From NCBI GenBank assembly GCA_018267385.1, contig JAFDYN010000007.1:372001-436000 (forward strand): 64,000 nucleotides of DNA. The letters run 5' to 3'. The stretch's first letter is position 1; each line of letters starts with the position of its first letter. This stretch comes from Bacteroidota bacterium. GTDB taxonomy: Bacteria > Bacteroidota > Bacteroidia > Chitinophagales > LD1. Under the pieces are notes generated by a model. It had not been told where the DNA came from. It did not search any database and saw nothing but the letters and a program-made list of their open reading frames with translations. The translations under genes and the position numbers were made by a program. This document shows, piece by piece, positions 35,569 through 43,591 of the stretch.

Positions 35569-35760
35569 ATGCAAGATTTCCAAGACCAAAAGCCCATACC
35601 ATTTATCCGTGAATTGTGTAAGCACAAAAGCGAAGCAGAAATACTAGAAGCGGAAAGGAATTTTATCCGGTATTTGATCGTTGTCAAAAGAATATGTCAA
35701 GAGCTGGAAGCGGAGCAACTCATCGGCCTTGACAACATCGGGAATTCAGAGCTAAGCTAA
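35569..35760 (+). CDS. Small helical hypothetical protein upstream of a recombinase
   Basis: 63 residues, acidic, mostly helical (SEAEILEAERNFIRYLIVVK). No family recognised. It precedes the large serine recombinase by 31 bases on the same strand, so it may be a recombination directionality or regulatory factor; the only evidence is position. Confidence 0.5.
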   Translation: MQDFQDQKPIPFIRELCKHKSEAEILEAERNFIRYLIVVKRICQELEAEQLIGLDNIGNSELS

Positions 35761-35791
35761 ATGTAGTTATCCCTTTTAACGCCTGAATTAT

Positions 35792-37381
35792 ATGAAAAAA
35801 GTTTACGGATACATTCGAGTATCAACCGCAAAACAAGGAGAAGGAGTATCACTGATCGTACAAAAAGACGCTATAGAGCGCTATGCCAGTCAGTATAATC
35901 TCACCATTGTAAAATGGTTTGAAGAAAAGGAAACGGCTGCCAAGCAAGGCAGACCGCTATTCACCGCGATGATGAAGTTGTTAAGACAAGGGAGAGCAAG
36001 TGGTGTTATCATTCATAAAATTGACCGTAGTGCTCGTAACTTAAAAGACTGGGCAGACTTAGGAAATCTGATAGATCAGGGAGTAGAGGTCCATTTTGCT
36101 CATGAAAGCCTCGATCTACAGGCTCGTGGAGGCCGCTTGTCAGCCGATATCCAGGCTGTTATTGCTGCTGACTATATACGTAATCTACGACAAGAAGCTA
36201 TTAAAGGGCTGTATGGCCGCTTAAAGCAGGGTATATATCCATTTTACGCTCCTATAGGTTATCTCAACTCAGGAAAGGGGAAATTAAAAGCTATTGATCC
36301 TGTACAAGGACCTTTAGTTAAGAAAGCATTTGAACTGTATGCCACTAAACGCTATACATTGGATACTTTGGGCAGCCACTTGTATGAATTGGGGCTTCGA
36401 AGCACTACTAATACCAAACTCAGTAGAAACGGCCTGTCCGTAGTCCTAAGTAACACCTTTTATATGGGAATTATTACCGTAAAAGGCCAACGATATGATG
36501 GCAAGCATGAAGCGTTGATATCACCAGACCTCTACAACAAAGTCCAATCCGTACTTATTGGTAAGACAAATCAAAAGGTACTTAAATATGCATTTCAATT
36601 CAAAAAATATATTTCATGTAAAACGTGTAGTTATTCTCTTACCGCGGAAATTCAAAAAGGCATCACTTATTACCGATGCCATACCAAGGGGTGTACCACA
36701 AAGGGAGTTAGAGAAAGTATGATTGAAGCGACCCTATTTAGAGCTTTCTCAACTGTTCGCTTGAATCCCGAAGAATACAGCCAGATAGAAACTATATTAA
36801 GCAATATTGAAAAGGATTGGGCATCAAAGTTACCCGGCCTTATAGATGGCTTAAAACTTAGGTCAGCCTTAGTTGAGAAGAAAATTGACAGGATCACGGA
36901 ATGCTATATCGAAGAAGGACTTAGCAAAGAGGAATATGAAGAACGTAAGTTAAAATTGCTTGAAGAAAGAAAGGCAAATGAAGCCGCAGAAAGGGAGTTG
37001 TTAGAAAATCAAGCAAATGATTTAAAGAGAGTTGAAAAATTCTTCGAACTCTCAAAAAGCCTTACAGAATCATATAAAACTGGGAATGCAGAAAAAAGGC
37101 GAGAATTACTCGAAGCCGTGACTTCGAACCTGCTCGTCGAAGGAAAAAACATAATGATACCAATGCGTTCTCCATTTATCGAGTTAGCATTTCGTACTAA
37201 TTTTACAATAAGTGCACTTGATCGAGACACGCTTCGAAAAGAGTATAGCAGTATTAATTATACAGAATCAACACTGTTATCTGCAAGTAACAATCGATTA
37301 TCAATAGATGCCTTGAAAAAGCTAGTTTATCTGATACTTGAGATCTTTACAGAAGAAAGACAAATTGATCCGCCGGAATAG
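35792..37381 (+). CDS. Large serine recombinase
   Basis: 529 residues. Resolvase-type catalytic domain with S11 in YIRVST, IIHKIDRSARN and IQAVIAADYIRNLRQEA; then recombinase domain (YGYL-like APIGYLNSGKGKL, then LSNTFYMGIITVKGQRYDG), a zinc ribbon (CKTCSYSL ... CHTKGC) and a coiled coil (about 360-430) near the C-terminus. It catalyses site-specific integration, excision or inversion through a Ser-linked intermediate. It is not at the comM junction, so it either belongs to a nested element or does another rearrangement. Confidence 0.92.
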   Translation: MKKVYGYIRVSTAKQGEGVSLIVQKDAIERYASQYNLTIVKWFEEKETAAKQGRPLFTAMMKLLRQGRASGVIIHKIDRSARNLKDWADLGNLIDQGVEVHFAHESLDLQARGGRLSADIQAVIAADYIRNLRQEAIKGLYGRLKQGIYPFYAPIGYLNSGKGKLKAIDPVQGPLVKKAFELYATKRYTLDTLGSHLYELGLRSTTNTKLSRNGLSVVLSNTFYMGIITVKGQRYDGKHEALISPDLYNKVQSVLIGKTNQKVLKYAFQFKKYISCKTCSYSLTAEIQKGITYYRCHTKGCTTKGVRESMIEATLFRAFSTVRLNPEEYSQIETILSNIEKDWASKLPGLIDGLKLRSALVEKKIDRITECYIEEGLSKEEYEERKLKLLEERKANEAAERELLENQANDLKRVEKFFELSKSLTESYKTGNAEKRRELLEAVTSNLLVEGKNIMIPMRSPFIELAFRTNFTISALDRDTLRKEYSSINYTESTLLSASNNRLSIDALKKLVYLILEIFTEERQIDPPE

Positions 37382-37394
37382 CAGCTTGTTGATT

Positions 37395-37880
37395 CTAAAA
37401 ACCGGCCGTAATCACATCCTTCTTAAAAGCCCCATCTGTTCCATCCTCTATAGAGGGGCGGGTCCACGTTAACTTATATTCCTTTCCAATCATCAGGGGA
37501 GTATCGGCATAAATCTCAGATAACAGCTTATTGAAATCCTGAAGAGATTTATCTGAGGCATATAAAGCCATAGGCAATCCATATTCCCCCAGAAATGCCT
37601 TTAGTTCCTTATGAAGAGCATTAAAGTGAATAGCCAATTCATGTCCGGCACCCTCTTGATTTCCAAGTATGCCTTTGATGACATCTTCAACAGATTTAGT
37701 GTTATTGATCTGAGTATGGAGAGTCCAATCACAAAAGAATTTAAGTCTTTGGTATCGATCTTTAGGCGGATTCAGCTCCAGAAGCTTGCGTATACGTGAA
37801 AGTACATATACTACTTGGGACTCACTTGCAATTTCCTTTCCCAGTTCAATTGATAACTTATAAGTTAATTCATCTCTCAT
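37395..37880 (-). CDS. Hypothetical protein
   Basis: 161 residues, mostly helical, no membrane segments. Features are a WTLHTQINNTKSVEDVIKGI stretch and a conserved-looking C-terminus (TWTRPSIEDGTDGAFKK). I do not recognise a family. It is convergent with the recombinase and has 14 bases between the stops. An abortive-infection or toxin-partner role is only a guess from location. Confidence 0.55.
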   Translation of the reverse strand: MRDELTYKLSIELGKEIASESQVVYVLSRIRKLLELNPPKDRYQRLKFFCDWTLHTQINNTKSVEDVIKGILGNQEGAGHELAIHFNALHKELKAFLGEYGLPMALYASDKSLQDFNKLLSEIYADTPLMIGKEYKLTWTRPSIEDGTDGAFKKDVITAGF

Positions 37881-38004
37881 ACATAGCTATTGTAATCTAA
37901 AGCTATAAAACTTATGATCCTTTCATTTAATCCCTGTTATACACGCAATATGTCGTTCTACAGCCTCAGCAGAATATTATCAGCTATTAGCGCTCTTAAA
38001 TTAT

Positions 38005-38502
38005 ATGATCTACAAAAATACAACCCAAGTACCCAATTATATCTTCGCTCTTATACCTTCACTTAGTGAAGCAGAACTTAAGATATTACTCATTGTAATT
38101 CGGCAGACTATAGGCTGGCATGATGCAAAAACGAAACAACGGAAACAGCGTGACCGCATAACCATCCTTCAATTCGTTCAAAAAACAGGCCTTGCTAAAC
38201 GTACAGTGACTAAGGCTATTCAAACACTAAGCAGCAAAAATCTCATAGTAGTAACAAATTATTCAGGTGCGCGGTTGACGCTTGGCCGGGAACGAAAGGG
38301 CAAACCTTACCTCTTTTATTCTATCGACAATCCACAGCATTTAACAGCTCAAACCACTGCATTAACAGTATCAGAGCCAGAGCATCAAAACTCCTATAAC
38401 AAAACTAACTTTAAAAAGAAATCTGTATCAAAACTAACCAGCACAGCTTTTAGTCATATCACTTACTACCTACCTGCCTTTTCCAGATTGTTCCGGAAAT
38501 AA
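38005..38502 (+). CDS. Replication protein O-like winged-helix protein
   Basis: 165 residues. Starts with IYKNTTQVPNYIFALIPSLS, then LIVIRQTIGWHDAKTKQRKQRD and LAKRTVTKAIQTLSSKNLI, the winged-helix origin-binding form of phage replication O proteins and plasmid initiators. The C-terminal helicase-loader part is missing or very short, so it may act as a transcription or initiator factor. A long hairpin (38519-38591) follows within 20 bases and could be its target or an origin. Confidence 0.75.
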   Translation: MIYKNTTQVPNYIFALIPSLSEAELKILLIVIRQTIGWHDAKTKQRKQRDRITILQFVQKTGLAKRTVTKAIQTLSSKNLIVVTNYSGARLTLGRERKGKPYLFYSIDNPQHLTAQTTALTVSEPEHQNSYNKTNFKKKSVSKLTSTAFSHITYYLPAFSRLFRK

Positions 38503-38518
38503 TTCATTTCTCACTGTG

Positions 38519-38591
38519 TCTTTCATGCTTCGGGAGAGGCATACTCCTGACTACATCAGGGAGTATGCCCCATCCCTGAAGACATGAAAGA
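38519..38591. other. Long imperfect hairpin, candidate origin, oriT or recombination site
   Basis: Outer arms TCTTTCATG (38519-38527) and CATGAAAGA (38583-38591) pair perfectly; a middle part CTTCGGG...CCCTGAAG is imperfect; inner arms GGCATACTCCTGA (38538-38550) and TCAGGGAGTATGCC (38556-38569) pair with one bulge around the loop CTACA. There is no T run, so it is not a typical terminator. It lies between the replication protein and the methylase. Confidence 0.75.
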
Positions 38592-38658
38592 ACCGTAGTC
38601 AGTGCTCTTGTCACAGGGGAATAATAAACCACGGAGAAAAAATTTGACAGGATTATAC

Positions 38659-38672
38659 ACAACTCTACTTCC
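38659..38672 (+). repeat. ACAACTCTACTTCC element, copy B
   Basis: Matches the 16-base element at 40500 and 49727 (one T for G), and lies 21 bases before the start at 38693. Confidence 0.45.
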
Positions 38673-38692
38673 ATTGGTTAAGTGGAGATAGT

Positions 38693-39499
38693 ATGGTAAA
38701 GCAAAACATTCACATGAAAAACAAACAAGAAACTTTCAAGGACATCATGGAGCGGTTTCGATTTCATACGGACATTCGCAATGCCTTTGATGATTTCCTG
38801 ACTTTGACACTATGCTCTTTTGGACAAATACCGGGTGCCGGAAAGTCCTACGATGAGGAGTTATACCTTCAGACCATTGCAAAATATCCAGATAAAAAAG
38901 TACAAACATATTTCCCCGAATTACTGGCTTGCCTGATCACAGAGATGACAAATCGCATGCAAAACAATGATGGGTCGGGGTGGGACATACTCGGCGAATA
39001 TTATGAAGCACATTGTGCCCAAAAAGGATTATCTCAATTCTTTACGCCTTGGCCGGTATGTACCTTCATGGCAAAATGTACAGTTGAGGAAGCAGAAAAA
39101 AGCAAAGGGACAGAAGATAGGCCGCTTCGCATCATTGATCCATGTTGTGGCAGCGGACGTATGCTAATGGCAGCTTCGCGAGTGGCAGGCGCTACACATG
39201 AATATTACGGAATAGACCTGGATCCCATCTGTGTAAAAATGACCATAATCAATCTTTTCCTCTCCGGATTATTCCACAGCGAAGTCATGCATGGAAATGC
39301 TTTGGCGGCTGATGATTTCAGAGTGAGTTATAAAAGCTCGTTATTGCCCTTTGGTGTATTTCGCATACAAGATAAAACCCAGTCTAGGTTGTGGCACTTA
39401 ATGCAGAATACACTTGCAGCTAACAAACCACCGAAATACCCTGCGCCCGATCTGAACCCAACACACTATCCAGAAGGATCTCAGTTAAAGATTTTCTAA
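38693..39499 (+). CDS. N6-adenine methylase-like protein lacking the catalytic NPP motif
   Basis: 268 residues; ATG 38693 has an SD-like GTGGAG before it, ATG 38714 is also plausible. LSQFFTPWPVCTFMAK (the QFFTP motif of HsdM-type methylases), SAM motif I IIDPCCGSGRMLMA, and YYGIDLDPICVKMTIINLFL. No NPP(Y/F) motif follows; the nearest text is LNPTHYPEG. The chain also ends soon after, so it may be an inactive or regulatory SAM protein. Methylases of this kind sit near ardC in mobile elements as anti-restriction functions. Confidence 0.75.
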   Translation: MVKQNIHMKNKQETFKDIMERFRFHTDIRNAFDDFLTLTLCSFGQIPGAGKSYDEELYLQTIAKYPDKKVQTYFPELLACLITEMTNRMQNNDGSGWDILGEYYEAHCAQKGLSQFFTPWPVCTFMAKCTVEEAEKSKGTEDRPLRIIDPCCGSGRMLMAASRVAGATHEYYGIDLDPICVKMTIINLFLSGLFHSEVMHGNALAADDFRVSYKSSLLPFGVFRIQDKTQSRLWHLMQNTLAANKPPKYPAPDLNPTHYPEGSQLKIF

Positions 39500-39510
39500 A
39501 ATAGTTCTAA

Positions 39511-39538
39511 AGCCCGGATGAATAATTCGGGCTTTTAT
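39511..39538 (+). terminator. Rho-independent terminator after the methylase gene
   Basis: AGCCCG (39511-39516), loop, CGGGCT (39528-39533), then TTTTAT. It is 12 bases after the stop of the methylase gene. Confidence 0.75.
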
Positions 39539-39666
39539 AATGGCATTTTTCGATACATCCACAAGTTATCCCAAGATAAAGTCGTGATAAGGCGAACAAC
39601 ACTACTGCAAAATTTAACTCCGTTTTCCTACGATATAGGCATTAAAAGTTTAGCGCAAATATACTT

Positions 39667-40008
39667 ATGCCTATACAAAAGAAATTACGTGAGTATCGCA
39701 AAGATTCTCCTCTTATTCAATCAGACATCGCCTTCCTTCTTGGACAGCCGGACTGCTCCGCCGTCTCGCGTTTCGAGCAGGGACTGCGAAAGCCCGGACA
39801 AGATGCATACTGGGTATATCACTTACTATTCGATGCCCCGCTTCCGCATCTGCTTCAAGGACATATAACCGGCGTTCAAAATGTACTCAAAGAACGCATC
39901 AATAATTTGCTTTGGAAATTGAATAACAGGCCGCAGTCTCAAAATATACATAAACGAATAGCTTTTCTTGAGAATGTCATTGAACGTCTTAATAAGTCTC
40001 AGGTATGA
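39667..40008 (+). CDS. XRE-like helix-turn-helix protein
   Basis: 113 residues. A helix-turn-helix at residues 3-50 (KLREYRKDSPLIQSDIAFLL, then GQPDCSAVSRFEQGLRKPG) followed by a helical tail with a coiled-coil-like end. It opens the operon XRE, RuvC-like, ArdC, hypothetical, SymE; the stop overlaps the next start as ATGA. Confidence 0.75.
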   Translation: MPIQKKLREYRKDSPLIQSDIAFLLGQPDCSAVSRFEQGLRKPGQDAYWVYHLLFDAPLPHLLQGHITGVQNVLKERINNLLWKLNNRPQSQNIHKRIAFLENVIERLNKSQV

Positions 40009-40502
40009 AAGAGACACCACGTATTGTCCTGGCACTCTTTCCAAATGCGCGAGGAATGGGGTATGCCTGTATGGATGTTATTGAAAGGCAGATCGTAGAC
40101 TACGGCGTATTCAATTCACGACCACTTCGCAATGCAATTGTCCTTCGCAGGATTAACTCGTTGATTGAATATCATAATCCGTCCATATTGCTTTTAAGGA
40201 ATTATCAGGGAACAAGCGCACAAAATAAGACTCGTCTTAAAAACCTCAACATTGAGATATCGGGTATCGCAGACAAAAAAAATACGAGTGTGTATTCATA
40301 TTCAAGAAAACAAATGCGTGATGTATTTGAACAGTTCGGAGCCTCTTCCAAAGAAGCAGTAGCAAACCAATTGATAGTCTGGTTTGAAGAATTACTCCCT
40401 TTGAAGCCAAGAAAGCGTAAGGACTGGATGGATGAAGATTATCACATGGGTGTATTTGATGCTTTAGCCCTTATCATCACACACCAATATCTAGCAACCT
40501 GA
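40005..40502 (+). CDS. RuvC-like (RNase H fold) protein of a mobile element
   Basis: 165 residues. The N-terminal ALFPNARGMGYACMD resembles the first RuvC strand (IDPGxxxTGYGV) but the catalytic Asp is Phe12. The C-terminus DEDYHMGVFDALALIITHQYL has the RuvC-type closing aspartates and helix (D145, D152). Whether it resolves junctions is doubtful because the first acid is lost. Translationally coupled to the XRE gene upstream. Confidence 0.55.
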   Translation: MKETPRIVLALFPNARGMGYACMDVIERQIVDYGVFNSRPLRNAIVLRRINSLIEYHNPSILLLRNYQGTSAQNKTRLKNLNIEISGIADKKNTSVYSYSRKQMRDVFEQFGASSKEAVANQLIVWFEELLPLKPRKRKDWMDEDYHMGVFDALALIITHQYLAT

Positions 40503-40515
40503 CAACTCTACTGCC
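40500..40515 (+). repeat. TGACAACTCTACTGCC element, copy C
   Basis: 16 bases identical to 49727-49742. It lies at the end of the RuvC-like gene, 60 bases before ardC at 40575. Confidence 0.55.
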
Positions 40516-40574
40516 GCAAAGTTTTCTCTTCCGGTAGACTTACTGAAAATTCATTCACAAGTAAAAAAAACAAT

Positions 40575-41480
40575 ATGGAAAAGCAGAAACTAGACATCTA
40601 TCAGATGGTAACGGACAGGATCATCGCATTACTTGAAGCTGGTACTATCCCTTGGCGTAAACCCTGGAACGATGCCGGGATGCCAAAGAACCTGATCACT
40701 AAGAAAGCTTACAGGGGCGTAAATGTATTTCTCCTTGCGTCACTGGGATACAAACACAACCTTTTCGCGACCTTTGAGCAGATAAAGGCGTTAGGTGGCT
40801 CCGTAAAGAAAGGGGAAAAATCACAGATTGTTGTATTCTGGAAATGGGTAGATGTAAAGCAGCCAGACACAACTCCGCCCGATGAAAAGAAGCAACAAAA
40901 GCCTATGCTTCGGTACTACCACGTCTTTAACGTAGACCAATGCGATGGTATTCCAGCTGAAATGATTCCTGTGGTAACTAGGGAAAATACTCCTATTGAA
41001 ATCTGTGAGCAGATTGTTCGTGACATGCCTAATATCCCATCTATCCAACACATGGAGAACGAAGCCTATTATCTTCCCAATACGGATATACTGAACATGC
41101 CGGACATAGAATACTTCGTAGACAGTGAAGCCTATTATGCAACATTGTTCCATGAGCTGGTCCACAGTACAGGACATAAGGATAGGCTCAACAGGAAGGA
41201 ACTTACTGAGCCAACCAATTTTGGCTCCTATATGTATTCCACTGAGGAACTTACAGCAGAAATAGGGTCTTGTTACCTGCAACACTATGCCGGAATGTCG
41301 CACAATAGTCTTTCCAATAGCGCAGCATATATTCAGGGATGGCTTGGTAAACTTAAGAATGACAAAAGCTGCATCATCTATGCGAGTGGTCAGGCACAGC
41401 GTTCAACTGATTACATCCTCAACATTCAACGGGAATCCAAGCCTGAACAAGTTTCTCAACCCGAAACACAGGCTGTATGA
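40575..41480 (+). CDS. ardC: ArdC-family antirestriction protein
   Basis: 301 residues. N-terminal ssDNA-binding domain (IYQMVTDRIIALLEAGTIPW, KPWNDAGMPKNLITKKAYRG, VKKGEKSQIVVFWKW), then a metallopeptidase-like C-terminal domain with HELVH (193-197) and STEELTAEIGS. ArdC proteins shield incoming conjugative DNA from host restriction. The gene overlaps the next start by four bases (ATGATG...). Confidence 0.92.
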   Translation: MEKQKLDIYQMVTDRIIALLEAGTIPWRKPWNDAGMPKNLITKKAYRGVNVFLLASLGYKHNLFATFEQIKALGGSVKKGEKSQIVVFWKWVDVKQPDTTPPDEKKQQKPMLRYYHVFNVDQCDGIPAEMIPVVTRENTPIEICEQIVRDMPNIPSIQHMENEAYYLPNTDILNMPDIEYFVDSEAYYATLFHELVHSTGHKDRLNRKELTEPTNFGSYMYSTEELTAEIGSCYLQHYAGMSHNSLSNSAAYIQGWLGKLKNDKSCIIYASGQAQRSTDYILNIQRESKPEQVSQPETQAV

Positions 41481-41992
41481 TGTCAGGTTTTCTATGGGAT
41501 GAGCTGACAGATAGCTATTCCATCACAGTTGTTGAATTTCCACGCGAAAAGGAATATGTAGCTGAGGTATTTATTAAGGATAAGGATTTGATTTGGTATG
41601 GAGTTAAGCGTTATGGCTATTTACCCACCAAGTCGATCATATTTCGGGATACCTATGCTATGCATTGTAAAAGCCCCAGGCCTTACAAACCGGGACAAAT
41701 CTGCGATGGATCCATTACAGCCCCCGCTCTGCATCTATTTATCCAATTGTGCGAAGCGATAAATGCAGATCCGGTTGGTATTTATGCTCAGGCATATGAA
41801 GATAGCATATTCACTAATGACCAGATATCGGAAATAAAGCGCTTTGCTGAGTGGCAAGGAGTAGAAATTATTTACGATTGGAATCCTAGTGTGATAACCG
41901 CTGTGCTGGAAAGCCTGCACGAAGTGAATTATCATCAATTGGCCAACACCATTGAGGAATACATGTGCCATTTATCTACACTTACGGCATGA
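41477..41992 (+). CDS. Hypothetical protein in the ardC operon
   Basis: 171 residues, soluble. Contains WYGVKRYGYLPTKSIIFRDT and a helical C-terminus (QISEIKRFAEWQGVEIIYDW). No known family. It starts inside the ardC stop codon and its own stop overlaps the SymE start, so it is part of a tightly coupled operon. Confidence 0.6.
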   Translation: MMSGFLWDELTDSYSITVVEFPREKEYVAEVFIKDKDLIWYGVKRYGYLPTKSIIFRDTYAMHCKSPRPYKPGQICDGSITAPALHLFIQLCEAINADPVGIYAQAYEDSIFTNDQISEIKRFAEWQGVEIIYDWNPSVITAVLESLHEVNYHQLANTIEEYMCHLSTLTA

Positions 41993-42171
41993 ACAGGAAA
42001 GTATCAGATCGTAAACTAAAAGTATGCTACGCAATTTACCCCAAAGCAAGACAGAAACATCCCTTTCTGAGGCTTCGAGGGCATTATCTTGCTGAAGCAG
42101 GATTTAATGTCGGTGATTTTGTCGAGCTTAAATTGGAAGAAGGGAAGATCACGATACAGAAAATTTCATAA
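41989..42171 (+). CDS. SymE-family protein
   Basis: 60 residues from ATG 41989, which overlaps the previous stop as ATGA. PFLRLRGHYLAEAGFNVGDF and ELKLEEGKITIQ match the Toxin_SymE fold, an AbrB-derived toxin. In E. coli SymE is SOS-induced and controlled by an antisense RNA; no such RNA was identified here. In mobile elements these may act as transcription or addiction factors. Confidence 0.8.
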   Translation: MNRKVSDRKLKVCYAIYPKARQKHPFLRLRGHYLAEAGFNVGDFVELKLEEGKITIQKIS

Positions 42172-42177
42172 CACTAC

Positions 42178-42205
42178 AGCTTGGGAGCAATACCCAAGCT
42201 TTTTT
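42178..42205. terminator. Terminator between the ardC operon and the CBASS regulator
   Basis: AGCTTGGG (42178-42185), loop, CCCAAGCT (42193-42200), T run. Eight-base perfect stem. It serves the plus-strand operon. Confidence 0.85.
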
Positions 42206-42278
42206 ATTGCTACTACATGTATAGCAAATAGGAAACAATAAGCTTCTATTAGCCAGATCTCGATATTGGAAGTAGAAA

Positions 42279-43349
42279 TTAATAGACAATTTGGAGCATC
42301 TGAGATTGCTCCTTCATAAAATCTAACAGCCTCATATTCTTTAACTCTGCTGCTTTTTCTACACTAAATACTTTCTCAGCTAGTCCACGACTCAGTAATT
42401 GGTTAAACCTTGTTGCCTTTTCATCACCGTGATAAGGATAAGGTTCAACAATCTTATAATTGAACTGATTGATCATAAACATAAACTGTTTGAAATAGGT
42501 TTCAGTAATGAGTTCAGATTCCCGAAGCCTGTACAATATCGCTTGCATAGAAATGCCATAATTTTGTTTTACGGCTCCGAGTTCCTCGAATGACAAATTA
42601 TTCCGTTTTCCCCCGAACTCTCTGATCAAGTCTTCTCCTGGAAGAAGCATGGTGCCTGCAAAAGCATTGCAAAAACGCTCACGAACTTTGAGAGGATATT
42701 GATCAAGGGGAAGAAGCAGATGTCCAAGCTCATGCAACACAGTAAATCTCTTTCTGTCGTTGGATTTAAAATGACTTTTGTTAAGCACTAATACAGGTGT
42801 GTCGGTATATACTTCAAACGTTTGAAGTCCATCGAATCCGTCTCCAGCCTCGATCTCCAGGATTTTAATCCCGTGCTTTTCCAATAATTCAATTATTCCC
42901 GACAGCGGTCCGCTACCTAATCTCCATTGACTCCTTAACTTGTATACAGTTGTTTCGATGTCAGCCAGATCAGCTATAGCTATATCCTTTATCGGGTTTT
43001 CAAATTTATCTTCAAACTGCAGCAATTGTTCTAACTCTATATAGCGGGAAACAAAGTCTAGGCTTTGCTCTCGGATCATTGCATGCTCCTTTGCAGATAC
43101 CTTGCTATGAACATTTCTAAACTCGATCAAGCCCAATTGCGCATATTGAGGGCGCTCAAAAAAACATTCCGGGACATTTAGAATGCCAGCCAGATATCCA
43201 GTAGTAATAGAGTTAGGAATTAGGTTGCCGCTTTCGAATTTGTAAATAGCCTGCTTAGACACCTTTCCCGGCATGGCATCAGCCAAGTCCTGTAGCGACA
43301 TTCCGGCCATAATGCGGGCCGACTTTAACTTTTCTCCTCTAAAAACCAT
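42279..43349 (-). CDS. XRE-ImmA/IrrE fusion regulator of the CBASS locus
   Basis: 356 residues. Residues 4-60 are a Cro/C1 helix-turn-helix (KLKSARIMAGMSLQDLADAM, then KQAIYKFESGNLIP); residues 125-245 are an ImmA/IrrE zinc metallopeptidase with HELGH (206-210) and ERFCNAFAG (224-232). CBASS loci are known to use the pair CapH (repressor) and CapP (ImmA-like protease), where CapP cleaves CapH after DNA damage. Here both functions are on one chain. The gene diverges from the CBASS operon, and the shared gap holds an inverted repeat. Confidence 0.85.
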   Translation of the reverse strand: MVFRGEKLKSARIMAGMSLQDLADAMPGKVSKQAIYKFESGNLIPNSITTGYLAGILNVPECFFERPQYAQLGLIEFRNVHSKVSAKEHAMIREQSLDFVSRYIELEQLLQFEDKFENPIKDIAIADLADIETTVYKLRSQWRLGSGPLSGIIELLEKHGIKILEIEAGDGFDGLQTFEVYTDTPVLVLNKSHFKSNDRKRFTVLHELGHLLLPLDQYPLKVRERFCNAFAGTMLLPGEDLIREFGGKRNNLSFEELGAVKQNYGISMQAILYRLRESELITETYFKQFMFMINQFNYKIVEPYPYHGDEKATRFNQLLSRGLAEKVFSVEKAAELKNMRLLDFMKEQSQMLQIVY

Positions 43350-43522
43350 ATAACTTATTAAGAGTTACTTTCAGCAAAGAAGAACTGTTTGTTTACAAAT
43401 TACCAAAAAATATGCCAACAATAGTAGAAAAATTGTCTCCTTTTTCCTCTCATGACAATTTTGCAGGCATTCATACGTCTTAAATGTTCTGAATTTATGC
43501 CAAAAAGTCTTAAAATCTGTAA

Positions 43523-43572
43523 GTTTACGTTTTGGCAAAGATATTGTTTCGTTATATTTGTTAAACGTAAAC
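43523..43572 (+). promoter_or_regulatory. CBASS promoter with flanking inverted repeat
   Basis: GTTTACGTTT (43523-43532) and AAACGTAAAC (43563-43572) are perfect inverted copies, 30 bases apart. Between and within them lie a -33 TTTG (43531-43534) and a -7 TATATTTG (43553-43560), 18 bases apart, a Bacteroidota promoter. The start codon at 43592 is 31 bases beyond the -7 box. Two half-sites this placed would let one dimer or looped tetramer block the promoter. Confidence 0.75.
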
Positions 43573-43591
43573 CAGTTAAAACCCTTACAAC

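Noticed and set aside
38519..38591. CRISPR or tRNA-like structure
   Set aside because: Only one hairpin, no repeated units and no tRNA features.
39518..39868. 116-codon plus frame overlapping the XRE gene at 39667
   Set aside because: It is out of frame with the XRE gene, which is coupled to the next gene by ATGA.
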